A stretch of DNA of 46,004 nt from Nonomuraea longispora (GCF_004348345.1 NZ_SMJZ01000052.1:1-46004), one strand, 5' to 3'; positions 26,259-36,361 are shown, counted from the first letter of the stretch. Numbers and translations are program-made. Notes: a model not told the origin generated them from the letters alone.

Positions 26259-27207
26259 AGGGTGACTTTAACGGATCAGAGTGACGGGGTCCGTGCGGGT
26301 CGGAGCAGTGCGGGTCCAGGCCGGGCAGGCCGTGATCGACCTGGAGCGTGGTGTGCCCGATCTCGAAGCGTTCGTGCAGCAGATCGGCGAGGCGGGTGCG
26401 CGCGCGGTGGCACTCGGAGCCCTCGGCCACGATCACGTGGGCCGACAGCGTGGGATAGCCACTCGTCACCGCCCAGACATGCAGGTCGTGCACCTCCTCG
26501 ACGTCGGGGTCGGCGGCCAGCACGCGGCCGATCTCGTCGGGGTCGAGCCCGCTCGGCGCCGCCTGCAGCAGCACCCGGCCGGAGTCGCGCAGCAGCCCCC
26601 ATCCGGCCTTGAGCATGAGCGCGGCGACCACCAGTGCGGCGATCGTGTCGGCCTGGCGGAAGCCGGTCAGCCAGACCACGACACCCGAGAGCGCCGTGGC
26701 GATGAAGGCGTACATGTCGTTGAGCACGTGCTGGAAGGCGCCCTCGACGTTGAGGCTGCGCCGGTCGGCCTTCGACAGCAGCCAGACGGCCAGCGCGTTG
26801 ACGCCGATGCCCGCCAGCGCGGTGACCACGACGACGGGCCCCGACACCTCGGGCGGCTCCATGAGCCGGTGCACGCCCTCGTAGACGAAGTACGCCACCA
26901 GCAGCAGCAGCGTCACACCGTTGACCTGGGCCGAGAGGATCTCGGCCCGCTTCCAGCCGAACGTGTAGGCGCCCCTGGGAGGCCTCGCGGCGATGCGCAT
27001 GGCGAGCAGGGCCAGCACGATGGCGCTCGCGTCGGTCAGCATGTGGGCGGCGTCGGAGATCAGCGCGATCGAGTTGGCGATCACACCTGCGACGACCTCG
27101 ACGGCCATGAAACCGACGATGAGCGCGAGCGCCCCCGCCAGGTAGCGCCTGTCGGCGGTGGCGCTCAGCGCGTGCCCGTGCCCGTGCCCGCGGCGATCAG
27201 CGCTCAT
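26245..27207 (-). CDS. Cation diffusion facilitator, zinc/cobalt/cadmium efflux (CzcD-like)
   Basis: Exports divalent metals in exchange for protons. The 320-residue protein has six helices. Metal site residues are visible in helix 2 (SDAAHMLTDA) and helix 5 (HVLNDMYAF), both H-x3-D. An N-terminal GHGHGHALS stretch and a histidine-rich C-terminus (DPHCSDPHGPRH) may bind metal. A cytoplasmic domain follows the last helix (DPDVEEVHDLHVWAV). The ATG overlaps the arsR stop (ATGA); its own 3' end overlaps prsW by 14 bp. Confidence 0.94.
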   Translation of the reverse strand: MSADRRGHGHGHALSATADRRYLAGALALIVGFMAVEVVAGVIANSIALISDAAHMLTDASAIVLALLAMRIAARPPRGAYTFGWKRAEILSAQVNGVTLLLLVAYFVYEGVHRLMEPPEVSGPVVVVTALAGIGVNALAVWLLSKADRRSLNVEGAFQHVLNDMYAFIATALSGVVVWLTGFRQADTIAALVVAALMLKAGWGLLRDSGRVLLQAAPSGLDPDEIGRVLAADPDVEEVHDLHVWAVTSGYPTLSAHVIVAEGSECHRARTRLADLLHERFEIGHTTLQVDHGLPGLDPHCSDPHGPRHSDPLKSPYGDP

Positions 27208-27587
27208 CCGGTCTCCTTCAGATGCTCCCGGCTCAGGTCGAGCAGCATGCGGACATGGGCGTCGGCCAGCCGGTAATAGATCATCCGCCCGGCTCTGCGG
27301 CTGGCCACGATGCCCGCCGTGCGCAGCAGGCGCAGCGCGTGGGAGACGGCCGTGTCGGTCACCTCGACCGCGTCGGCCAGGTCGCACACGCACAGCTCCC
27401 CCGCCTCCAGCAGGGCGTAGAGCAGCCGGGCCCGGGTCGGGTCGCCGAGCAGCCGGAACAGCTCGGCCAGCCGCGTGGCCTCTTCGGGCGTCACGAGCCG
27501 GTCGCGGGTGGCCGCGACCCTGGCGGCGTCCGGCTCCTGCACCGCGCAGCCGTCCAAACCCGTGATAACACCTGAAGAGCTATTCAT
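27204..27587 (-). CDS. ArsR/SmtB-family metal-sensing repressor
   Basis: A 127-residue winged-helix repressor that should release DNA when metal binds. The segment GELCVCDLADAVEVTDTAVSHAL is the recognition region and carries the two cysteines of an alpha3-type site (C-V-C); a C-terminal histidine set (YYRLADAHVRMLLDLSREHL) suggests an alpha5 site too. ATG 27587 is preferred, since the -10 element at 27594-27599 would make a leaderless message; an upstream start at 27623 would precede that promoter. It begins the arsR-CDF-prsW operon. Confidence 0.92.
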   Translation of the reverse strand: MNSSSGVITGLDGCAVQEPDAARVAATRDRLVTPEEATRLAELFRLLGDPTRARLLYALLEAGELCVCDLADAVEVTDTAVSHALRLLRTAGIVASRRAGRMIYYRLADAHVRMLLDLSREHLKETG

Positions 27588-27593
27588 ATATGC

Positions 27594-27599
27594 ACTATA
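27594..27599 (-). promoter_or_regulatory. -10 element of the arsR operon (leaderless)
   Basis: On the minus strand TATAGT ends 6 nt before the ATG at 27587, in the only AT-rich stretch of the area. A repressor site probably overlaps it. Confidence 0.5.
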
Positions 27600-27638
27600 G
27601 GGACGAAGAGGAGCCCGGCGCAACGGCCGGACGGAAGG

Positions 27639-28583
27639 TCAGGCGAGCAGCGGGTCGATCGCGACCGCGAGGAACAGCAGCGCCAGGTAGGCGTTGGACC
27701 AGTGGAAGAACCGCATGGGACGCAGGGCGACACCGCTCTTGCCGGCGTTGAGCCTGGCCAGCAGGCGGTGCACCTCCCACAGGCACACGACGCCGAGCAC
27801 GGCCGCCACGGCCGGGTAGAACAGCGTGGTGCCGGCCACCGGCCACAGCGCCAGCGAGCACAGCACGGTCGCCCACGTGTAGGCGATGGACTCCATGACG
27901 ACCCGCCGCTCAGTGGCCACCACCGGCAGCATCGGCACCTTGGCCGCCGCGTAGTCCTCCTTGTAACGCATGGCCAGCGTCCAGGTGTGCGGCGGCGTCC
28001 AGAAGAACACCACCCCGAACAACACCAGCGGCGCCCAGGCGAGCCGGTCGGTGATGCCCGCCCATCCGATCATCACCGGCATGCAGCCCGCGATGCCGCC
28101 CCACACGATGTTCTGGGCGGTGCGCCGCTTGAGGATCATCGAGTAGACGAGCACGTAGAACAGGATCGCGCCGGTGGACAACATCGCCGCCAGCGCGTTG
28201 GTGGTGAGCCACAGCCCCACGGTGGAGAGCACGCCGAGCACGACGCCGAAGACGAGCGCACCGCGCGGCGAGACCTGGTGCCGCGCCAGCGGCCTGCGCC
28301 TGGTGCGGCGCATCTTCTGGTCGATGTCACGGTCGACGTAGCAGTTGAGCGCGTTGGCGCTGCCTGCCGACAGGGTGCCGAACACCATGACCGCGACGGA
28401 CGTCCACAGCGGCGGCAGCCCGCCCGCGGCCAGGAACATCACGGGCAGCGTCGTGATCAGCAGCAGTTCGATGATCCGCGGCTTGGTGAGCGCGATGTAG
28501 GCCTTGACGATCATGCCGATCGAACGCGGCTCCCCCGCCTTCGGGGCCGGGGCCGTCGCCTGCCTGTTGGTGAGCACCGTCAA
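27639..28583 (-). CDS. ctaB: Protoheme IX farnesyltransferase (heme O synthase)
   Basis: Adds a farnesyl group to heme B, giving heme O, the substrate of CtaA. The 314-residue UbiA-family membrane protein carries the two aspartate-rich loops: [12 protein letters not shown] and, later, [22 protein letters not shown] opens the first helix. The start is TTG 28583, with GGAAG before it; GTG 28577 is an alternative. It is divergent from the transketolase gene. ctaA lies 2.7 kb away on the opposite strand. Confidence 0.94.
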   Translation of the reverse strand: MTVLTNRQATAPAPKAGEPRSIGMIVKAYIALTKPRIIELLLITTLPVMFLAAGGLPPLWTSVAVMVFGTLSAGSANALNCYVDRDIDQKMRRTRRRPLARHQVSPRGALVFGVVLGVLSTVGLWLTTNALAAMLSTGAILFYVLVYSMILKRRTAQNIVWGGIAGCMPVMIGWAGITDRLAWAPLVLFGVVFFWTPPHTWTLAMRYKEDYAAAKVPMLPVVATERRVVMESIAYTWATVLCSLALWPVAGTTLFYPAVAAVLGVVCLWEVHRLLARLNAGKSGVALRPMRFFHWSNAYLALLFLAVAIDPLLA

Positions 28584-28585
28584 GG

Positions 28586-28648
28586 CGCTTCCAGCCTGTA
28601 CGAGGGCGCTTCCTGCCTGAGAGGAGTCGCTTCCAGCGAGAGCGGGGT
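28586..28648 (-). repeat. Three 21-bp repeats just upstream of ctaB
   Basis: CGCTTCC (plus strand) recurs at 28586, 28607 and 28628, heading three imperfect 21-bp units. The unit nearest ctaB supplies its GGAAG ribosome-binding site. On the minus strand the repeat is open in one frame (heptapeptides around LEA, QEA, LEA) whose stop overlaps the ctaB TTG. Confidence 0.7.
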
Positions 28649-28790
28649 CAACGCGTAACCTCTGATTAGAGCGGATCCATGGGTGGGCGCCGTGACGCCT
28701 CTGCGAACAACCAAACTGTAGTCGCAGGGTCGGCCGGTCCGGCCAATGGGGGGCTTGCGCCCCACGTGGGACGCCGGAGTGGAACGGGAA

Positions 28791-28818
28791 TTGATCGTCG
28801 CCTCCACTCGGTTAGGGT
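28791..28818 (+). promoter_or_regulatory. Possible sigma-70-type promoter of the pentose phosphate operon
   Basis: TTGATC (28791-28796) and TAGGGT (28813-28818) are 16 nt apart and lie about 65 nt upstream of the tkt start. The fit to consensus is only moderate. Confidence 0.35.
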
Positions 28819-28881
28819 CCGTGTGGGCGGGATAGCCAAACCGGCGTGACCGATGACAACTAGATTCCGGAGATCGAGCAC

Positions 28882-30990
28882 TTGAGCACCGAACTCGTGC
28901 CAGCCCTCGAATGGACCGACCTCGACAAGAAGGCGGTCGACGTCGTTCGAGCCCTGGCGATGGACGCAGTGGAGAAGGCGGGCTCGGGTCATCCCGGCAC
29001 CGCCATGAGCCTGGCCCCCGCCGCATACCTGCTTTTCCAGCGCGTGATGCGCCACGATCCGACCGATCCCGGATGGATCGGGCGCGACCGCTTCGTGCTG
29101 TCGTGCGGCCACAGCAGCCTGACGCTCTACATCCAGCTCTTCCTTTCCGGCTACGGCCTGTCGCTCGACGACCTGAGGCGGCTGCGGCAGTGGGACAGCC
29201 TCACGCCCGGTCACCCCGAGCACGGCCACACGGCCGGCGTCGAGACCACGACGGGCCCCCTCGGCCAGGGCCTGGGCAACGCGGTCGGCATGGCCATGGC
29301 GGCCCGCCGCGAGCGCGGCCTGTTCGACCCGGGCGCCGAGCCGGGCTCCTCTCCGTTCGACCACCACATCTGGTGCTTCGTCAGCGACGGCGACATCGAG
29401 GAGGGCATCAGCCACGAGGCCAGCTCGCTCGCCGGCCACCAGAAGCTGGGCAACCTCATCGTCATCTGGGACGACAACCAGATCTCCATCGAGGACGACA
29501 CGCTCATCGCCAAGTCGGAGGACGTCGTCGCCCGCTACGACGCCTACGGCTGGCACACCCTGAGCGTCGACTGGACCGACAGCGGCGACTACGTCGAGGA
29601 CGTCCAGGCGCTCCACGACGCGCTGCAGGCGGCCAAGGCCGAGACCGGCAGGCCGTCGTTCATCCGGCTGCGCACCATCATCGGCTGGCCCGCGCCCAAC
29701 AAGCAGAACACCGGCAAGATCCACGGCTCGGCCCTGGGCGAGGCGGAGGTCGCCGCCACCAAGGAGGTCCTCGGCCTCGACCCCGCCAAGAGCTTCGACG
29801 TGCCCGACGAGGTGCTCAAGCACGCCCGCGGCCTCGCCCAGCGCGGGCGCACCGTCCACGCCGAGTGGGAGAAGGGCTACGCCGAGTGGCGCCTGGCCAA
29901 CCCCGAGCGCGCCGAGGAGCTCGACCGCATCTCGCAGCGCCAGCTGCCCAACGGCTGGGCGAGGGCGCTGCCGTCGTTCGAGCCGGGCGCCTCGATGGCC
30001 ACCCGCAAGGCCTCGGGCGAGGTGCTGAGCGCGCTGGCGCCGGTGCTGCCCGAGCTGTGGGGCGGCTCCGCCGACCTGGCGGAGTCGAACAACACCACGA
30101 TGAAGGGCGAGCCGTCCTTCATTCCCGAGGAATACCAGACCAAGGAATTCCCGGGAAACCGCTACGGCCGCACGCTGCACTTCGGCATCCGCGAGCACGC
30201 CATGGGCGCCATTCTCAACGGCATCGCCCTGCACGGCGGCACCCGCCCCTACGGCGGCACGTTCCTCGTCTTCTCCGACTACATGCGCCCGGCGGTGCGC
30301 CTGGCCGCGCTGATGAAGCTGCCGGTCACGTACGTCTGGACGCACGATTCCATCGGCCTCGGCGAGGACGGCCCCACCCACCAGCCGATCGAGCACCTGT
30401 GGTCGCTGCGCGCGATCCCCGGCCTCGACGTGGTCCGCCCGGCCGACGCCAACGAGACCGCGTACGCCTGGAAGGCGGTGCTCCAGCACACCGACCGCCC
30501 CGCGGCGCTGGCCCTGACCCGCCAGAACCTGCCCGTCTTCGAGGGCACCAGCGCCGAGGGCGTGGCGAAGGGCGCCTACGTCCTGCGCGAGGCCTCCGAC
30601 GGCCAGCCCCAGGTCCTGCTCATCGCCACGGGCAGCGAGGTGGAGATCGCGGTGAACGCCCGCGAGCTGCTGGAGGGGCAGGGCATCCCGACGCGCGTGG
30701 TGTCGATGCCGTGTGTCGAATGGTTCAACGGGCAGGACACCGCATACAGGCAGACGGTCCTGCCTGCGTCGATCCGGGCTCGGGTCGCGGTCGAGGCGGG
30801 CGTCGCCCTCGGCTGGCACCAGTTCGTCGGAGAGTGCGGCGAGGTCGTCGGCCTCGAACACTTCGGCGCGTCGGCCCCGTACAAGACCGTGTACGAGCAG
30901 TTCGGGCTGACGGCGGAGCGCGTGGCCGCGGCGGCACATGCGAGCCTGGCCAAGCTCGGTCAGGAAAAGGGCGAGACGACGGGAAACTGA
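28882..30990 (+). CDS. tkt: Transketolase
   Basis: Thiamine-diphosphate enzyme that moves two-carbon units between pentose- and triose-phosphates. It has the usual length, 702 residues, beginning at TTG 28882. Marks include [13 protein letters not shown] (phosphate site), the ThDP motif region [14 protein letters not shown] ... WDDNQIS, and [19 protein letters not shown] in the Pyr domain. First gene of tkt-tal-pgi-zwf-opcA-pgl. The GGAG about 10 nt upstream of the TTG supports the start. Confidence 0.97.
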   Translation: MSTELVPALEWTDLDKKAVDVVRALAMDAVEKAGSGHPGTAMSLAPAAYLLFQRVMRHDPTDPGWIGRDRFVLSCGHSSLTLYIQLFLSGYGLSLDDLRRLRQWDSLTPGHPEHGHTAGVETTTGPLGQGLGNAVGMAMAARRERGLFDPGAEPGSSPFDHHIWCFVSDGDIEEGISHEASSLAGHQKLGNLIVIWDDNQISIEDDTLIAKSEDVVARYDAYGWHTLSVDWTDSGDYVEDVQALHDALQAAKAETGRPSFIRLRTIIGWPAPNKQNTGKIHGSALGEAEVAATKEVLGLDPAKSFDVPDEVLKHARGLAQRGRTVHAEWEKGYAEWRLANPERAEELDRISQRQLPNGWARALPSFEPGASMATRKASGEVLSALAPVLPELWGGSADLAESNNTTMKGEPSFIPEEYQTKEFPGNRYGRTLHFGIREHAMGAILNGIALHGGTRPYGGTFLVFSDYMRPAVRLAALMKLPVTYVWTHDSIGLGEDGPTHQPIEHLWSLRAIPGLDVVRPADANETAYAWKAVLQHTDRPAALALTRQNLPVFEGTSAEGVAKGAYVLREASDGQPQVLLIATGSEVEIAVNARELLEGQGIPTRVVSMPCVEWFNGQDTAYRQTVLPASIRARVAVEAGVALGWHQFVGECGEVVGLEHFGASAPYKTVYEQFGLTAERVAAAAHASLAKLGQEKGETTGN

Positions 30991-30996
30991 ACGAAC

Positions 30997-32088
30997 ATGA
31001 GTGAGATCCTGAACAAGCTGTCCGGCCAGGGCGTCGCCATCTGGCTCGACGACATCAGCCGTGAGCGGCTGCGCACCGGCAATCTGGAGCAGCTGATCCG
31101 CGAGAAGAACGTCGTCGGGGTGACCTCCAACCCGACGATCTTCGCCAGCGCGCTCAGCAAGGGCGACGCGTACAACGCCCAGCTGCACGACCTCGCCGTG
31201 CGCGGCGTCGACGTGGGCGAGGCCGTACGCGCCATCACCGCCTACGACATCCGCTGGGCCGCCGACGTGCTGCGCCCGGTCTACGACGCCACCGGCGGCG
31301 TGGACGGCCGGGTGTCGCTCGAGGTCGACCCGCGCCTGGCCCGTGAGAGCGAGAAGACCGTGGCCGAGGCGCGGGCGCTGTGGTGGCTGGTCGACAGGCC
31401 CAACCTGTTCATCAAGATCCCGGCGACGGTGGAGGGCCTGCCCGCGATCACGCAGGCGCTGGCCGAGGGCATCAGCGTCAACGTCACGCTGATCTTCTCC
31501 CTCGAGCGTTACCGCGCGGTCATGGACGCCTGGCTTGCCGGCCTCGAGGCGGCGCAGGCCAAGGGCCTCGACCTCAGCAAGATCGACTCGGTGGCGTCGT
31601 TCTTCGTCAGCCGCGTCGACTCCGAGATCGACAAGCGGCTCGACAAGCTCGGCAAGCCCGAGCTGAAGGGCCAGGCGGGCGTGGCCAACGCGCGCCTGGC
31701 GTACGCGGCGTTCGAGGACGTGATGAACTCCGAGCGCTGGCAGCTCCTGCGCGCCGCGGGTGCCCGCCCGCAGCGGCCGCTGTGGGCCTCGACCGGCGTG
31801 AAGAACCCGGAATACTCCGACACCCTCTACGTCGACCAGCTCGTCGTCCCCGGCACCGTCAACACGATGCCGGAGAAGACGCTCGACGCGACGGCCGACC
31901 ACGCCAACGTCTCGGGCGACACCGTACGCCCCTTCTACGAGCAGGCCTGGAACACCATGGCCGCGCTCAAGGAGGCCGGCGTCGACTACGACGACGTGGT
32001 GAAGGTGCTGGAGGACGAGGGCGTCGACAAGTTCGAGGCGTCCTGGAACGAGCTGCTCGAGAGCGTCAGCAAGAACCTGGTCCCGTGA
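30997..32088 (+). CDS. tal: Transaldolase
   Basis: Transfers a dihydroxyacetone unit between sugar phosphates in the non-oxidative pentose pathway. The 363-residue protein has the Schiff-base lysine in NLFIKIPAT and other barrel motifs ([36 protein letters not shown]). It begins 6 nt after tkt and its stop overlaps the next start by one base (TGATG). The length fits the actinobacterial transaldolase class. Confidence 0.96.
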   Translation: MSEILNKLSGQGVAIWLDDISRERLRTGNLEQLIREKNVVGVTSNPTIFASALSKGDAYNAQLHDLAVRGVDVGEAVRAITAYDIRWAADVLRPVYDATGGVDGRVSLEVDPRLARESEKTVAEARALWWLVDRPNLFIKIPATVEGLPAITQALAEGISVNVTLIFSLERYRAVMDAWLAGLEAAQAKGLDLSKIDSVASFFVSRVDSEIDKRLDKLGKPELKGQAGVANARLAYAAFEDVMNSERWQLLRAAGARPQRPLWASTGVKNPEYSDTLYVDQLVVPGTVNTMPEKTLDATADHANVSGDTVRPFYEQAWNTMAALKEAGVDYDDVVKVLEDEGVDKFEASWNELLESVSKNLVP

Positions 32089-33713
32089 TGAAGGTCTCCT
32101 GCCGCGAGGAGGGGGTGGCCTCGGCCGCCGCCTCCGCCGCGGGGCGCCTCGTCGCCGACGGCGTGCCCGCGCGGCTCGCCGCCGGCGACCCCACGCTGTG
32201 GGGTGAGGACGCCGAAGCGGGCACGCCGGCCGGCCCAGGCCGGCGGGGAGACCCGCAGGCGCCGTACCGCGGCTCGCGCGAGCTGCTGCCCGAGCTGGGC
32301 CGCCTCGCCGAACGAGCACGCGCGCAGGGGCTGACGCATGTGGTGCTGGCGGGGGCGGGCGGCTCGCCCGCCGCCGCGGAGGTGATCTGCGACACCGACG
32401 ACGTGCCGCTCACGGTGCTCGACACGACCGATCCGGGGCAGGTGCTGCGGGCGCTCGCCGAGCCGCCCGATGCCACGATCGTGGTCGTGGCCGACGCGGC
32501 CGGCTCGGCCTTGGAGACCGACGCCCTGCTGCGGGTCTACGAGCGCTACTTCACGCAGGCGGGCATCGCGCCCGCCGAGCGGATCGTGGTCGTCACCGGG
32601 CCGGGCTCGCCGCTGGAGGCACGGGCCCGCGAGAGCGGCCTCCAGGTGCTGCTGTCGGCCCCCGGCTCGGGCGGCCGCGTCCCGGCGTTGTCGGCGTACA
32701 CGCTGGTGGCCTGCGCGCTGGCGGGCGCGCGCGTGGAGCGCCTGCTCGACGACGCCGGCCAGGCGCTGCCGCTGCTGTCGCTCGACACGGGCAACCCCGG
32801 GCTCGACCTGGGGGCGGCGCTCGGCGGCGCGGCGCTGGGCGGGCGCGACAAGCTGCTGCTCGAGGACCAGCTCTCGGCCATCACCGGGCTGCCCGGCTGG
32901 ATCGAGGAACTCATCGCGGGGTCCACCGGCAAGCGGGGCAGGGGCATCCTGCCCGTCGTCGGCGCCGATCCCCACCGCAGCGGCGACGAGCTGGTCGTCG
33001 CCATCGAGTCCGACGTCGGCGACGTACGCGTCGACGGGCCCCTGGGCGCGCAGTTCCCTGTGTGGGAATATGCCGCCGCCGTCGCCGCGCTGCTGCTGGA
33101 GGTCGACCCGTTCGACCGGCCGGACGAGGCGGGCGCGCGCGACGAGACCGACGCGCTGCTGGCCCTGCCCGATCTGCCGGCCGGTGCTCCCGCGTTCACC
33201 GACGGCCCCGTCGAGGTGTACGGCGGGGTCACGGCCAAGGATCTGCCCGGCCTGTTCGCCGAGCTGCTGCACACCGTTCCGGCCGGCGGTCACCTGTCGA
33301 TCATGGCCTATCTCGACCGGCTGGCCGCGTTCGACGCTCCGGTGCCGGACGGCGCCGGCTTCGAGCAGCTGACCGACGCCTGGATGATGGCCGACGCGGC
33401 CACGCTGCGGGCGCTGCTCGCGCTGCGCACCGACCGGCCGGTGACCTTCGGATGGGGGCCGCGCTGCCTGCACACGACCGGCCAGCTCCACAAGGGCGGG
33501 CCCCAGAACGGCGTGTTCCTGCTGATCACCGGGGCGGCGGCGGAGGACGTCGAGGTCCCCGGGCGGCCGTACACCCTGGGCCGGCTCCAGCTGGCGCAGG
33601 CCCTCGCCGACCTCGGCGCCGTCGAGACCCGCGGGCGCCCCGCCGTACGTTTGCACGTGACCGACCGCGCGGCTGGAGTCGCGCGTCTGCTCGCAGCCGC
33701 ACAGGAGGTTTGA
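32088..33713 (+). CDS. pgi: Glucose-6-phosphate isomerase-like protein, divergent
   Basis: Occupies the place of pgi in the tal-zwf operon. The 541-residue protein has two SIS-type sugar-phosphate domains: GLTHVVLAGAGGSPAAAEVI matches the first loop, and LLLEDQLSAITGLPGWIEELIAGSTGK the middle. Two key motifs are altered: the SKSGTT-like phosphate loop reads ADAAGSALETDA, and the GGR(F/Y)S signature reads SGGRVPALS. It may still act on glucose-6-phosphate or may be a weakly active relative. Coupled to tal (TGATG) and 1 nt before the zwf start. Confidence 0.75.
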   Translation: MKVSCREEGVASAAASAAGRLVADGVPARLAAGDPTLWGEDAEAGTPAGPGRRGDPQAPYRGSRELLPELGRLAERARAQGLTHVVLAGAGGSPAAAEVICDTDDVPLTVLDTTDPGQVLRALAEPPDATIVVVADAAGSALETDALLRVYERYFTQAGIAPAERIVVVTGPGSPLEARARESGLQVLLSAPGSGGRVPALSAYTLVACALAGARVERLLDDAGQALPLLSLDTGNPGLDLGAALGGAALGGRDKLLLEDQLSAITGLPGWIEELIAGSTGKRGRGILPVVGADPHRSGDELVVAIESDVGDVRVDGPLGAQFPVWEYAAAVAALLLEVDPFDRPDEAGARDETDALLALPDLPAGAPAFTDGPVEVYGGVTAKDLPGLFAELLHTVPAGGHLSIMAYLDRLAAFDAPVPDGAGFEQLTDAWMMADAATLRALLALRTDRPVTFGWGPRCLHTTGQLHKGGPQNGVFLLITGAAAEDVEVPGRPYTLGRLQLAQALADLGAVETRGRPAVRLHVTDRAAGVARLLAAAQEV

Positions 33714-33714
33714 G

Positions 33715-35316
33715 ATGACAGATCCGGCAGCGCCCGCGGAGGAGGCCGCGACCGTGGCCACCTCGGCCGCGGGCACCTCCACCACCATGGAAGTCCTGGC
33801 GGCCAACCCGCTGCGCGACCCGCGTGACAAGCGGCTGCCACGGGTGGCCGGACCGTGTGTGATGGTGTTGTTCGGCGTGACAGGCGACCTGGCCAAGCGC
33901 AAGCTGCTGCCGGCGATCTACGACCTGGGGAACCGTGGGCTGCTGCCGCCGGGCTTCTCGCTGGTCGGGTTCGCCAGGCGAGACTGGAAGGACCAGGACT
34001 TCGCCCAGTTGACGCACGACGCCGTCAAGGCGCACGCGAGGACGCCCTTCCGCGAGGAGGTGTGGAAGCAGCTGCGCGAAGGCATCCACTTCGTCCCCGG
34101 CGAGTTCAACGACGACGGGGCGTTCGACGCGCTGGCCATGGCCTTGAACGAGATCGACGAGACACGGGGCACCGGGGGCAACTACGCGTTCTATCTGTCG
34201 GTGCCGCCGAAGTTCTTCCCCGTGGTGGTCGAGCAGCTCAAGCGGACGGGGTTGTCCGACGCGCCCGAGGGGTCGTGGCGCCGGGTGGTCATCGAGAAGC
34301 CGTTCGGTCACGACCTGCGCTCGGCCCACGAGCTGAACGAGATCACCACCTCCGCCTTCCCAGAGAGCTCGATCTTCCGGATCGACCACTACCTGGGCAA
34401 GGAGACCGTCCAGAACATCATGGCGCTGCGGTTCGCCAACAACCTCTACGAGCCGATCTGGAACCGCAGCTTCGTCGACCACGTGCAGATCACGATGGCC
34501 GAGGACATCGGCATCGGCGGGCGGGCCGGCTACTACGACGGCATCGGCGCCGCCCGCGACGTGATCCAGAACCACCTGCTTCAGCTGCTCGCGCTGGTCG
34601 CGATGGAAGACCCGACCTCGTTCGACGCCTCCGCGCTGCGCCGGGAGAAGGAGAAGGTGCTCAAGGCCGTGCGGCTGCCGGCCGACCTCGGGCTCAACAC
34701 CGCGCGCGGACAGTACAAAGCGGGCTGGCAGGGCGGCGAGAAGGTCGTCGGCTACCTGCAGGAGGACGGCATCTCGGCCTCGTCCACCACGGAGACGTAC
34801 GCCGCCATCAAGCTGGAGATCGCCAACCGGCGGTGGGCGGGCGTGCCGTTCTACCTGCGCACCGGCAAGCGCCTGGGCCGCCGGGTGACGGAGGTGGCCG
34901 TGGTGTTCCAGCGGGCGCCGCACCTGCCGTTCAGCGCCGACGACACCGAGATCCTCGGCCACAACGCGCTCGTCATCAGGGTCCAGCCGGACGAGGGCAT
35001 CACCGTCAGGTTCGGCAGCAAGGTGCCGGGCACGGCCATGGAGGTGCGCGACGTCTCCATGGACTTCGCCTACGGCGAGTCGTTCCTCGAGTCGTCCCCC
35101 GAGGCGTACGAGCGGCTGCTGCTCGACGTCATGGTCGGCGATCCGCCACTCTTCCCGCACCAGCGGGAGGTCGAGCTGTCGTGGAAGATCCTCGACCCGA
35201 TCGAGGAGTTCTGGGCCACGCAGGGCCAGCCGGAGGGCTACGAGTCGGGGTCGTGGGGGCCGGAGCCGGCCGACGCGATGATGGCCCGCGACGGCCGCGT
35301 CTGGAGGAGGCTCTAG
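33715..35316 (+). CDS. zwf: Glucose-6-phosphate dehydrogenase
   Basis: First enzyme of the oxidative pentose pathway; makes NADPH. It is 533 residues. The NADP-binding loop is VLFGVTGDLAKRKLLP, the active site RIDHYLGKETVQNIMALRFAN (shortened here in the middle: RIDHYLGKE) includes the catalytic histidine region, and LRTGKRL lies in the C-terminal half. A strong ribosome site AGGAGG (33702-33707) precedes ATG 33715. The N-terminal ~35 residues are an Ala/Thr-rich extension. opcA follows after 61 nt. Confidence 0.97.
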   Translation: MTDPAAPAEEAATVATSAAGTSTTMEVLAANPLRDPRDKRLPRVAGPCVMVLFGVTGDLAKRKLLPAIYDLGNRGLLPPGFSLVGFARRDWKDQDFAQLTHDAVKAHARTPFREEVWKQLREGIHFVPGEFNDDGAFDALAMALNEIDETRGTGGNYAFYLSVPPKFFPVVVEQLKRTGLSDAPEGSWRRVVIEKPFGHDLRSAHELNEITTSAFPESSIFRIDHYLGKETVQNIMALRFANNLYEPIWNRSFVDHVQITMAEDIGIGGRAGYYDGIGAARDVIQNHLLQLLALVAMEDPTSFDASALRREKEKVLKAVRLPADLGLNTARGQYKAGWQGGEKVVGYLQEDGISASSTTETYAAIKLEIANRRWAGVPFYLRTGKRLGRRVTEVAVVFQRAPHLPFSADDTEILGHNALVIRVQPDEGITVRFGSKVPGTAMEVRDVSMDFAYGESFLESSPEAYERLLLDVMVGDPPLFPHQREVELSWKILDPIEEFWATQGQPEGYESGSWGPEPADAMMARDGRVWRRL

Positions 35317-35377
35317 TGACCGTACGAGCTGTCACGTCCGGTACGGCTGTCGCCGCGCGATCGACGGAGGAGCGCCC

Positions 35378-36295
35378 GTGACGACGTTCATGTTGTCCGA
35401 CACGACGGCGGGCAAGATCTCGGCGCAGTTCATGCACCTGCGCCACCAGATGGGCGCACCCGCCATCGGCATGGTGCTGACGCTCGTGGTCGTCTGCGAG
35501 GAGCGCCACCAGTACGACGCCCTGCGCGCCGCCACCGAGGCGGCCCGCGAGCACCCTTCCCGCATCATCGTCGTGATCAAGCGCGAGGAGGACGAGCCGA
35601 TCAGGCTCGACGCCGAGCTGCGCATCGGCGAGTCCACGCCCGGCGAGGTCGTGGTGCTGCGCCTGTACGGCGAGCTCGTCGACCACGCGGACTCCGTGGT
35701 CAGCCCGTTGCTGCTGCCCGACACGCCGGTCGTCGTGTGGTGGCCGGGCGCGGCGCCCGAGGTGCCGTCGAAGGACTCCATCGGCGCGCTGGCGCAGCGG
35801 CGCATCACCGACGCCAAGGGCCTGGACGAGGGCGGCATCACGTCGCTGGTGACCAGGGCCAAGGGGTACGCCCGCGGCGACACCGACCTGTCGTGGACCA
35901 GGCTGACGCCGTGGCGCAGCCTGCTGGCCGCCGCGTTCGACCAGCCGGTGGGCCAGGTTGTCGAGGGCGTCGTGGGGGCCGTGAAGGGGCACCCGAGCGC
36001 GCCGCTGCTGGCCTCGTGGTTGTCGGAGCGCCTCGGCGCGCCGATCGAGGTCGCCGACTCGGCGGGCCCCGGCCTGACCTCCGTACGCCTGCGCCTCGAC
36101 GACGGCGGCGAGCTGTCCATCTGCAGGACGGACGCCCGCCTGGCCACGCTGTCGCGGCCGGGCCAGCCCGACAGGAACGTGGCCCTGGCCCGGCGCCACA
36201 CCTCCGAACTGCTGGTCGAGGAGCTGCGCAGGCTCGACAGTGACGAAATCTACGAGGCCGCGGTCAAACACTTCGCCCGCACGTACAAGGGATGA
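35378..36295 (+). CDS. opcA: OpcA, glucose-6-phosphate dehydrogenase assembly protein
   Basis: Needed for G6PDH assembly or activity in cyanobacteria and actinobacteria. The 305-residue protein shows the family segments VVWWPGAAPEVPSKDSIGAL and TDLSWTRLTPWRSLLAAAFD. GTG 35378 is preceded by GGAGGAG. It lies between zwf and pgl in the standard order and is followed at once by the strong hairpin at 36303-36327. Confidence 0.94.
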   Translation: MTTFMLSDTTAGKISAQFMHLRHQMGAPAIGMVLTLVVVCEERHQYDALRAATEAAREHPSRIIVVIKREEDEPIRLDAELRIGESTPGEVVVLRLYGELVDHADSVVSPLLLPDTPVVVWWPGAAPEVPSKDSIGALAQRRITDAKGLDEGGITSLVTRAKGYARGDTDLSWTRLTPWRSLLAAAFDQPVGQVVEGVVGAVKGHPSAPLLASWLSERLGAPIEVADSAGPGLTSVRLRLDDGGELSICRTDARLATLSRPGQPDRNVALARRHTSELLVEELRRLDSDEIYEAAVKHFARTYKG

Positions 36296-36302
36296 CGTTC
36301 CT

Positions 36303-36327
36303 CCCCGGGCGGCCCGGCCGCCCGGGG
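36303..36327 (+). terminator. Terminator after opcA
   Basis: A perfect 10-bp GC stem (36303-36312 with 36318-36327), a 5-nt loop, then GTTT. It starts 8 nt beyond the opcA stop, so pgl probably depends on its own promoter. Confidence 0.8.
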
Positions 36328-36361
36328 GTTTCTGGCTGGATTTGGTGAGATAGTAGTGCTC

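Noticed and set aside
28666..32319. A 1217-codon open frame on the minus strand across tkt and tal
   Set aside because: Antisense shadow of two clearly recognised enzymes; the length is a by-product of high GC at third codon positions.
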